This document shows, one piece after another, positions 50,627 through 57,165 of a stretch of 64,000 nucleotides of DNA (positions are counted from its first letter, which is position 1; the number at the start of each line of letters is the position of its first letter). The DNA comes from Iamia majanohamensis. GTDB taxonomy: Bacteria; Actinomycetota; Acidimicrobiia; Acidimicrobiales; Iamiaceae. The stretch is taken from contig NZ_CP116942.1 in NCBI RefSeq assembly GCF_028532485.1, positions 2,232,001-2,296,000 of the forward strand, in the 5' to 3' direction. The position numbers were made by a program, and so were the translations under genes. The notes below the pieces were generated by a model, which worked only from the letters and a program-made list of their open reading frames with translations, was not told the origin of the DNA and searched no databases.

Positions 50627-51661
50627 GTGCCCACCTTCCGCACCGCCACCGTCACCGAGGAGCTGGCGACCCGTCCCGGCCTCCAGCGGGTGCGCCTGGC
50701 CATGGACGACGGCTCCGAGGCCCGGGCCTACGCCCTCACCGACCTCACCGGGCCCGTCGCCGAGGGCGACGAGGTCGTGGTCAACACCACCGCCGTCGAC
50801 CTGTCCCTCGGCACCGGCGGGTGGCACGTCGTGCACTGGAACCTGGCCCGTCGGGAGTGGTCGGGCGGCGCCGGGGGCCACGTGATGAAGGTGCGCTACA
50901 CCAGCCTCCAGGCCGACGTGGGGGCCGACGAGGAGCACCACCCCGGCCGGCCCACGGACCTCGGCGGCACCCCCGTGGTGGCCTGCAGCGTGCACAGCCA
51001 GGTGGGGGTGGTGGCGGCCGTCCTGGCCGCGGCCCGGCCGGGCACCCGGGTGGCCTACGCCATGACCGACGGCGCCGCCCTCCCGCTGGCCCTCTCCGAC
51101 CTCGTCCACGACCTCCGGGCGGCGGGCCTGCTGGTGGGCACCGTCACCGCCGGGCACGCCTTCGGCGGCGATCACGAAGCCGTGTCGGTCCCGTCCGCGC
51201 TGGCCGTGGCCCGCCACGCCCTCGACGCCGAGGTGGTGGTGGCCGGGATGGGCCCGGGGGTGGTGGGCACCGGGTCGCGGCTCGGCTACAGCGGGCTGGA
51301 GCAGGCCGGCATCCTCGACGCCGCGGCCTGGCTCGGGGGCCGTCCGGTGATGTGCACGCGCGCCTCGTCGGGCGACGCCCGCCCCCGCCACCAGGGCGTC
51401 AGCCACCACTCCACCACCGTCCTCGACGCGACCCGGTCCGACGTCGACGTGCCCCTGCCGCCCGGCCTGGCCGTCGACCTCGGGGGACGGCACCGCGCCC
51501 TCACGGTGGAGGGCCCCGACCCGGCCGGCGCGCTGGCTGCGGCCGGGGTGCGGGTCACGACCATGGGGCGGGGCCCGGAGCAGGACCCCCTCTTCTTCGC
51601 AGCGGCGGCGTCGGCCGCCGCCCACGCCGCATCGCTCCTGAGCCCGCCGGCCCGCCCGTAG
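50627..51661 (+). CDS. DUF3866-family protein
   Basis: A 344-residue protein of the actinobacterial DUF3866 family. VVNTTAVDLSLGTGGWHVVH, then GHVMKVRYTSLQADV, a Rossmann-like VACSVHSQVGVVAAVLAA and GMGPGVVGTGSRLGYSGLEQ are characteristic. Biochemical role is not established. It begins 9 bases after the methyltransferase. Its own TAG stop supplies the first half of the pafB -10 box. Position inside pafA-pafB suggests a housekeeping link with pupylation or DNA-damage response, but this is context only. Confidence 0.8.
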   Translation: MPTFRTATVTEELATRPGLQRVRLAMDDGSEARAYALTDLTGPVAEGDEVVVNTTAVDLSLGTGGWHVVHWNLARREWSGGAGGHVMKVRYTSLQADVGADEEHHPGRPTDLGGTPVVACSVHSQVGVVAAVLAAARPGTRVAYAMTDGAALPLALSDLVHDLRAAGLLVGTVTAGHAFGGDHEAVSVPSALAVARHALDAEVVVAGMGPGVVGTGSRLGYSGLEQAGILDAAAWLGGRPVMCTRASSGDARPRHQGVSHHSTTVLDATRSDVDVPLPPGLAVDLGGRHRALTVEGPDPAGALAAAGVRVTTMGRGPEQDPLFFAAAASAAAHAASLLSPPARP

Positions 51662-51664
51662 CAT
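51659..51664 (+). promoter_or_regulatory. -10 element of pafB, overlapping a stop codon
   Basis: TAGCAT, 8 bases before ATG 51673. Its first three bases are the TAG stop of the DUF3866 gene. Confidence 0.5.
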
Positions 51665-51672
51665 CGCCGCCG

Positions 51673-52617
51673 ATGGCGTCCGACAAGGTCTCCCGGCTCC
51701 TGGCGCTGCTCCAGGTCCTGCTCGACGCCGGGCACCCCCTCACCGCCCGCGAGGTGCGGGCCCGGGTGCCCGGCTACAGCGAGGACGACGACGCCTTCCG
51801 GCGCACGTTCGAGCGCGACAAGAACGAGCTGGGCGAGATCCTGGGCCACCCCGTCCGGGCCGAGCCCGTCCCCGGCACCGACCCCCCGGTCGACGGGTAC
51901 CGGCTCCGGGCCGACGAGGCCTACCTGGCCGACCCCGGGCTCACCCCCGAGGAGCGGCGCGCCCTGGCCGTGGCCGCCTCGGCCGTGCGCCTGGCGGGCA
52001 TCGACCCCTCGGGGGGCGTGACCAAGCTGGGCGCGGGGGTGGCCGAGGCCGGGGGCCGGGCGTCGCCGCCCACCGAGCTGCCCGTGGACGACGCCGTCCT
52101 GGCCCTGTTCGAGGCGGTGGCCGAGCGGCGGACGGCCACCTTCGCCTACAACGGCCACGACCGCGAGGTGCACCCGCTGCGGCTGCGCTTCACCAAGGGC
52201 CGCTGGTACCTCACCGCCTGGGACACCGGGCGCGACGGGGAGCGCCAGTTCCGGCTCGACCGCCTCGGCGGCCCGGTCCGCACCGGCCCCCGCCACGGCT
52301 TCGCGCCCCGGCCCGTCACCTCGGTCGACGCCCTCGACGAGCCCTGGGCCATGGGGGACGGGCCGGTGACCCCGGTCCGGGTGCGCATCGACGCCCCCCA
52401 GGTCGACGCCGCCCGCCGGGCCGCCCCCCGGGCCGACGTGGAGGACGAGGCCGACGGGGGCGTGGTGCTCACCCTCGGGGTCCGCAACGTCGACGCCCTC
52501 GTCGGCTTCGTGCTCGGCTTCCTGGACGAGGCCGAGGTGCTCGACCCCCCGGAGGTGCGGGCCCGGCTGCTCGACCACGTCCGCCTCCGCCTCACCCCGG
52601 TCGGGGGAGACCGGTGA
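51673..52617 (+). CDS. pafB: WYL-domain transcriptional regulator PafB
   Basis: A 314-residue helix-turn-helix/WYL protein, half of the PafBC activator of the LexA-independent DNA-damage response in mycobacteria. The N-terminal winged helix (SRLLALLQVLLDAGHPLTAREV) is followed by a WYL domain with REVHPLRLRFTKGRWYLTAWD and QFRLDRLGGPV, and a WCX domain. Its last 4 bases overlap the pafC start (GTGA). Confidence 0.93.
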   Translation: MASDKVSRLLALLQVLLDAGHPLTAREVRARVPGYSEDDDAFRRTFERDKNELGEILGHPVRAEPVPGTDPPVDGYRLRADEAYLADPGLTPEERRALAVAASAVRLAGIDPSGGVTKLGAGVAEAGGRASPPTELPVDDAVLALFEAVAERRTATFAYNGHDREVHPLRLRFTKGRWYLTAWDTGRDGERQFRLDRLGGPVRTGPRHGFAPRPVTSVDALDEPWAMGDGPVTPVRVRIDAPQVDAARRAAPRADVEDEADGGVVLTLGVRNVDALVGFVLGFLDEAEVLDPPEVRARLLDHVRLRLTPVGGDR

Positions 52618-53582
52618 GCCCCCTGGGCCGGGAGACGGCCGTGGCCCGGATGCAGCGCATCCTGGCCGAGGTCCTGTGGATCGCCGAGCGCGACGGGCCG
52701 CTGGCGAGCGAGGCCGCGGCCCACTTCGGGGTGACCGAGGACGAGCTGCGCCGCGACCTGGAGATGGCCTCCATGATCGGCGGCGACGGCGACGACTACC
52801 TCGACATGCCGGTCGACATGTGGGCCGAGGGCGACCGCGTGTTCGTCTTCCTCCGCGCCTTCGACCGGCCCCTGCGGCTCACCCCGGCCGAGGCCCTCTC
52901 CCTGGTCACGGCCGGCTCGGCCCTGGTGGGCGTGGACCCCGGCGACGGCGCCCTGGGCCGGGCCCTGGAGAAGGTCGCCGGCGCCCTCGGCATCGAGGTC
53001 GGCGAGCAGGTCGACGTCGACCTCGGGGTCGGCGACGCCACGGTGTTCGCCACCCTCCAGGGCGTCGTCGACGACCACCGGGCCGTGGCCATCGCCCACC
53101 TCAACGCCGAGCACGGCACCCGCACCGAGCGGGTCGTCGAGCCCTGGGGCCTCTTCCGCGAGCGGGGCGCCTGGTACCTGTGGGGCCACTGCCGGCGGGC
53201 CGGGGCCGAGCGGCAGTTCCGCGTCGACCGCATCGTGGCCGCCACCGCCCGCGACGAGGTGGTCGAGGTCCCCGACGACCTGGACCCGCCCACCGCCCTG
53301 CGCACCGACCGGGACGCCCCCCGCCTCGTGCTCGACCTCGCGCCCGGGGCGCGGTGGGTGGTCGAGAGCTACCCGACCGAGGACCTGGAGGTGCGCCCGG
53401 ACGGGACGCTGCGGGCCACCCTGGCGGTGGTGTCGCGGGGCTGGGCCGAGCGGCTCCTGCTCCGCCTGGGCGACGCGGCCCGCATCGTCGAGGCCGACCC
53501 CGCCCTGGGCGGCGCGGACCCCGGGGCCGAGGCCGCCGGCCGCATCCTGGCCCGCTACGGGACGGACGGGTCGCGGGGCTAG
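52614..53582 (+). CDS. pafC: WYL-domain transcriptional regulator PafC
   Basis: A 322-residue second subunit of PafBC. It has a divergent winged helix at the N-terminus (RILAEVLWIAERDGPLASEA), then a WYL domain with RVVEPWGLFRERGAWYLWGH and RQFRVDRIVAAT, and a WCX C-terminus. GTG start coupled to pafB. In M. tuberculosis pafB and pafC are adjacent and precede tat and helY, matching the layout here. Confidence 0.93.
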   Translation: MSPLGRETAVARMQRILAEVLWIAERDGPLASEAAAHFGVTEDELRRDLEMASMIGGDGDDYLDMPVDMWAEGDRVFVFLRAFDRPLRLTPAEALSLVTAGSALVGVDPGDGALGRALEKVAGALGIEVGEQVDVDLGVGDATVFATLQGVVDDHRAVAIAHLNAEHGTRTERVVEPWGLFRERGAWYLWGHCRRAGAERQFRVDRIVAATARDEVVEVPDDLDPPTALRTDRDAPRLVLDLAPGARWVVESYPTEDLEVRPDGTLRATLAVVSRGWAERLLLRLGDAARIVEADPALGGADPGAEAAGRILARYGTDGSRG

Positions 53583-53585
53583 CGT
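53580..53585 (+). promoter_or_regulatory. -10 element of lepB, overlapping a stop codon
   Basis: TAGCGT, 7 bases before GTG 53593. Its TAG is also the pafC stop. Confidence 0.5.
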
Positions 53586-53592
53586 CGCCCCG

Positions 53593-54294
53593 GTGACCGC
53601 CCCGGACGAGCCCGAGACCCCCGCCTCGGCCTCGGCCCCCGCGCCCGACCCCGAGGGGCCCGACGCGGTCGACGACGGCGCCGTGGAGGACGACGAGGAC
53701 GGTCCCGAGACGCCGACCGAGGTGCGGGACCGCCGGGTCCGCTCCGCCGTCGAGTGGGTGGCGGTGCTGGGCGGGGCCGTGGTGGTGGCCCTGCTGGTGC
53801 GGACCTTCCTGTTCACCACCTTCTGGATCCCGTCGGGGTCCATGGAGCCCACCCTCATGGGGGAGGGCCGCCGCGACCGGGTGATCGTCAACCGCCTGAG
53901 CTACAAGCTCCACGACGTCAACCGGGGCGACATCATCGTCTTCGAGGTCCCCCCGGGCGAGCCCACCCTGACCATCGACGGCCAGCAGGTCCAGGACCTG
54001 ATCAAGCGGGTCATCGGCCTGCCCGGGGAGACCGTGGAGCTCCGCGACGGCGACGTCTACGTCGACGGCGAGCTGCTGGACGAGCCCTACCTGCCCGACG
54101 GGGTCGAGACCGAGCCCATCTGCGGGGGCGACGGCGTCTACGAGGTCCCCGACGACTCGGTGTTCGTGATGGGCGACAACCGGCCCATGTCCCAGGACGC
54201 CCGGTGCTGGTCGACCCACTCGGTCGAGGAGTCGGCCATCGTGGGCCGGGCCTTCATCCGCATCTGGCCCCTCTCGGAGATCACCCTCTTCTAG
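53593..54294 (+). CDS. lepB: Signal peptidase I
   Basis: Cleaves signal peptides at the outer face of the membrane. The 233-residue protein has a 50-residue acidic cytoplasmic tail, one transmembrane helix (about 56-74), catalytic Ser83 in IPSGSMEPTL, general base Lys138 in IKRVIGLPGE, and the later FVMGDNRPMSQDARCW box. Short, single-anchor type as in actinobacteria. Start GTG has TAGCGT 7 bases upstream. It is convergent with the GDPD gene. Confidence 0.93.
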   Translation: MTAPDEPETPASASAPAPDPEGPDAVDDGAVEDDEDGPETPTEVRDRRVRSAVEWVAVLGGAVVVALLVRTFLFTTFWIPSGSMEPTLMGEGRRDRVIVNRLSYKLHDVNRGDIIVFEVPPGEPTLTIDGQQVQDLIKRVIGLPGETVELRDGDVYVDGELLDEPYLPDGVETEPICGGDGVYEVPDDSVFVMGDNRPMSQDARCWSTHSVEESAIVGRAFIRIWPLSEITLF

Positions 54295-54303
54295 GCGCGC
54301 GGT

Positions 54304-54320
54304 CCCGAGGGCGGCTCGGG
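54304..54320. terminator. Hairpin between lepB and GDPD gene
   Basis: CCCGAG and CTCGGG with loop GGCGG lie between convergent stops; a further G+C palindrome follows. No T-run. Confidence 0.45.
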
Positions 54321-54337
54321 CCGGCGGCCCGGCCGCC

Positions 54338-55093
54338 CTAGATCCCGGGGTCGACCCCGGGCGGCACGGGGGTGGGGGAGCGCGCCCGGCCCAGGGCGTC
54401 GACCATGCGGTCGGTGTGGTCCGAGAACACCGCGTCGATGCCGCTGTCGAGGAGGCCGTCGAGGATGCGGGCGTGCTGCGCGTCCCAGCCCCAGGCCCGC
54501 ACCCCGAAGCGGTGGTAGAGGGTGACGAGGCCCCCGGTCCAGTCGCTGTGGTGGAGGTTCACGGCGTCGATCCCGAGGGTGCGGAGCCGGGCCGCGTGGC
54601 GCTCGGGGCCCTGGGCCAGGGCCTTCAGCCGGGTGGAGTCGACGAGGCGGACCGGGCGGGCGTGCTCCCGCCAGGACAGCAGCAGGTCGTGGTCGTCGTG
54701 GCACAGCCACACCCGGGCCAGGCGGGTGGGGTCGCCCTCGGCCAGGGCGTCGATGAGGGGGACGGCAGCCGCCGGGTCCTTGACGTCGACCGACAGGTGC
54801 ACGTCGCCCTCGAGCAGGGGCACCAGCTCCGACGCCGAGGGCACCTCGGGGGGCAGGTCCGCCCTGGTCACCTCGGAGATCCGCCGGCGCCGGGGACGCC
54901 GGCCCACGAGCCCGTCGTGGTCGAGCACGGCGACCCCGTCGGCGGTGACCCAGGCGTCGGTCTCCAGCCCGGTGGCCCCCAGGCGCAGGGCCAGGGAGAA
55001 GGCCTCCACGGTGTTCTCGGGGGCGTGGGCCCGGGCCCCCCGGTGGGCGAAGCCGATGGGGGGCTGCTGGAGCGACGGGTGGCGCGTGGGCAT
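54338..55093 (-). CDS. Glycerophosphodiester phosphodiesterase family protein
   Basis: A 251-residue cytoplasmic TIM-barrel protein that hydrolyses glycerophosphodiesters to glycerol-3-phosphate and alcohol. The start GFAHRGARAHAPENTVEAF, the metal glutamate/aspartate pair in LETDAWVTADGVAVLDHD and the late VRAWGWDAQHA block are standard GDPD motifs. No signal peptide. ATG 55093 lies 7 bases after a GAGGAT box and is preferred to ATG 55102. Confidence 0.85.
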   Translation of the reverse strand: MPTRHPSLQQPPIGFAHRGARAHAPENTVEAFSLALRLGATGLETDAWVTADGVAVLDHDGLVGRRPRRRRISEVTRADLPPEVPSASELVPLLEGDVHLSVDVKDPAAAVPLIDALAEGDPTRLARVWLCHDDHDLLLSWREHARPVRLVDSTRLKALAQGPERHAARLRTLGIDAVNLHHSDWTGGLVTLYHRFGVRAWGWDAQHARILDGLLDSGIDAVFSDHTDRMVDALGRARSPTPVPPGVDPGI

Positions 55094-55241
55094 GGTCCCC
55101 ATCCTCGCGCCGGTCGGGCCGGTGCCCCCACGGCGCCGGGACCTCCCACCGATCCGCGCCGGGTTCTCAACTGGCCGTCGTCCCGGCCGACGGGGTGAGG
55201 GACGCGACGGGGCGGGAGTGCCCCGCCCACGGAGGAGACGA

Positions 55242-55574
55242 ATGGCCACGATCAGGGCGACCTGTGCCGACTGCGGCGACGTCGAGATCACGAGCGACGA
55301 GGTCGTGGTGCGCGTGTGCGTCGACAACGGCCACGGGTCGTACACCTTCCGCTGCCCGGGCTGCGGCATGGCCGTGGCCAAGCCGGCGGAGCCCCGGATC
55401 GTGGAGCTGCTCATCGCCTCCGGCGTGCGCCTGCACCGCTGGCGGCTCCCGGCCGAGCTGGACGAGCAGCGGGTGGGCGACCCCATCGACCACGACGACC
55501 TGCTCGACTTCCACCGCCTCCTCGGCGACGACGGTCGGCTCACCACCGAGCTGGGCCGCCTGGTCGAGGGCTGA
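55242..55574 (+). CDS. Small conserved-looking zinc-ribbon protein
   Basis: A 110-residue protein. The N-terminal half has two CxxC pairs (CADCGD and CPGCGM) spaced about 26 residues apart, forming a probable zinc ribbon; the rest is a charged helical tail with DPIDHDDLLDFHRLL. No family recognised. ATG preceded by GGAGGAG, a strong Shine-Dalgarno site. The next small gene starts 16 bases later. Confidence 0.7.
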   Translation: MATIRATCADCGDVEITSDEVVVRVCVDNGHGSYTFRCPGCGMAVAKPAEPRIVELLIASGVRLHRWRLPAELDEQRVGDPIDHDDLLDFHRLLGDDGRLTTELGRLVEG

Positions 55575-55590
55575 CCCCGGGGAGGGGCCT

Positions 55591-55833
55591 GTGATCACCT
55601 ACTCTCACGCCGTGGTGTGGATCTGGTCCGTGGCCGTGGTGGCCACCCTCGTCGGCTTCGCCCTCGCCTGGCGCGCCGTCGCCCGGGCCGAGGCCGCCGT
55701 GCGCAGCCTGCGCCCCGCCACCGAGGACCTGGCCGCCGTCCCGGCCGGCACCGAGGCGCTCCGCGCCGAGCTCGCCTCCTCCCGGGCCGCCCGTCGGGCC
55801 CTGGTCGAGCGGGCCCACCCCGGCGACGTCTGA
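55591..55833 (+). CDS. Small single-TM protein with coiled coil
   Basis: An 80-residue protein: one N-terminal transmembrane helix (VVWIWSVAVVATLVGFALAW) and a charged helical remainder. GTG start with GGGGAGGGG nearby. No family recognised; it lies just upstream of tatB and might be an accessory membrane protein. It could also be a chance frame, but codon composition and spacing support it. Confidence 0.55.
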   Translation: MITYSHAVVWIWSVAVVATLVGFALAWRAVARAEAAVRSLRPATEDLAAVPAGTEALRAELASSRAARRALVERAHPGDV

Positions 55834-55879
55834 GCGACCGCCGCACCGCCGCCGCAGGGGTGGCGCCGGGGGCGTTCGG

Positions 55880-55885
55880 TAGGCT
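55880..55885 (+). promoter_or_regulatory. -10 element of tatB-tatC-helY
   Basis: TAGGCT, 6 bases before ATG 55892. Confidence 0.5.
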
Positions 55886-55891
55886 CGACCC

Positions 55892-56350
55892 ATGTTCAAC
55901 GTCGGAGGTGGCGAGCTCCTCGTCATCCTGCTGCTGGGCCTGCTGATCCTCGGCCCCGAGCGCCTCCCCAAGGCCATGGGCCAGGTCGGGCGGTGGGTGG
56001 CCCAGCTGCGCAAGCTGTCGACGGGGTTCCAGGACGAGATCCGTCGGGCCATGGACCCCGACGACGTGCCCTTCCGTCCCGGCGAGCAGACGCTGCGTCC
56101 TGCCGTCGACGAGGAGGTCCGGGTGGTGGGGGCCGACCCGCCCGACGAGGACGGCATCATCGACACCTCGGCCGACGAGCACGACCCCAGCCACGCCCCG
56201 GTCGACGACGAGGTGCCGGGCCCGGCGGCGCCGTCCGACGACGCCACCCCCGGCCCCCCGGCACCGGCCGAGGAGGCAGCCCCCGGCGAGGGCGGCACCG
56301 TGACCCCGCTGCACGGCCGCGACGACGGTGATGCCCGGGCTGCGGGCTGA
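55892..56350 (+). CDS. tatB: Twin-arginine translocase subunit TatB
   Basis: A 152-residue membrane subunit of the Tat exporter for folded proteins. A short N-terminal helix (ELLVILLLGLLILGP) with the ERLPKAMGQ hinge and the amphipathic helix are TatB-like (GPERLP), and the long acidic Pro/Glu tail exceeds that of TatA. TatA and TatB are not fully separable by eye. tatC follows after 11 bases. Confidence 0.85.
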   Translation: MFNVGGGELLVILLLGLLILGPERLPKAMGQVGRWVAQLRKLSTGFQDEIRRAMDPDDVPFRPGEQTLRPAVDEEVRVVGADPPDEDGIIDTSADEHDPSHAPVDDEVPGPAAPSDDATPGPPAPAEEAAPGEGGTVTPLHGRDDGDARAAG

Positions 56351-56361
56351 CCGCAGGACCC

Positions 56362-57165
56362 ATGAGCGCCGAGACCGCACCCCGCACGGAGTCCCAGACC
56401 GGGCACATGACCCTGGTCGACCACATCACCGAGCTGCGCACCCGCATCGTGCGGGCCCTCATCGCCGTGGCCCTCGGCTCGCTGGTGGCCTGGTTCCTCT
56501 ACCAGCCCATCTTCGACCTGCTCCTCGGCCCGCTGCGCGAGACCGCCCCCGACGACAACCTGGTCAACCAGCTCTCCGGCGGCGCCCTGCTGGCCGACGG
56601 CCCGCTCACCGGGTTCCAGATCCGGATCCAGCTCACGACCTACGCCGGGATCATGTTCGCCATGCCGGTGATCCTCTGGCAGATCTGGAAGTTCGTCTCC
56701 CCGGGCCTCTACGACAACGAGAAGCGCTACGGCGTCACCTTCATCACCGTCGGCACCGCCCTCTTCGCCACCGGCGCGGCCATCGCCTTCTGGACCCTGC
56801 CCAAGGCCCTGGAGTTCCTCCAGGAGATCGGCGGCGACGGCAACTTCGTCGAGTTCTACACGCCGCAGAAGTACCTGAAGCTGATCGTGTTCATGATGCT
56901 CGCCTTCGGCATCGGCTTCGAGTTCCCCCTGCTCGTGACCACCCTCAACGTCCTCGGCGCGGTCACCACCGACACCCTGCGCCGCATCCGTCGCTACGTG
57001 ATCGTGATCGTGGCCGTGTTCGTCGCCGTGGCCACGCCGTCGGGGGATCCCATCAGCATGCTGGCGCTGACGATCCCCATGTGCCTGCTCTACGAGGTCT
57101 CCATCATCATCGGCCGGGTCCGCGACCGGCGGCGCAGGAAGGCCGAGGCGGCGGCCGCGGCGTGA
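56362..57165 (+). CDS. tatC: Twin-arginine translocase subunit TatC
   Basis: A 267-residue, six-helix signal-recognition subunit. Family signatures are HMTLVDHITELRTRIVRALI at the N-terminus, SPGLYDNEKRYG near residue 114, and FGIGFEFPLLV further on. A basic C-terminal tail (RDRRRRKAEAAAAA) ends it. Its stop overlaps the helY start as GTGA. Confidence 0.95.
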   Translation: MSAETAPRTESQTGHMTLVDHITELRTRIVRALIAVALGSLVAWFLYQPIFDLLLGPLRETAPDDNLVNQLSGGALLADGPLTGFQIRIQLTTYAGIMFAMPVILWQIWKFVSPGLYDNEKRYGVTFITVGTALFATGAAIAFWTLPKALEFLQEIGGDGNFVEFYTPQKYLKLIVFMMLAFGIGFEFPLLVTTLNVLGAVTTDTLRRIRRYVIVIVAVFVAVATPSGDPISMLALTIPMCLLYEVSIIIGRVRDRRRRKAEAAAAA

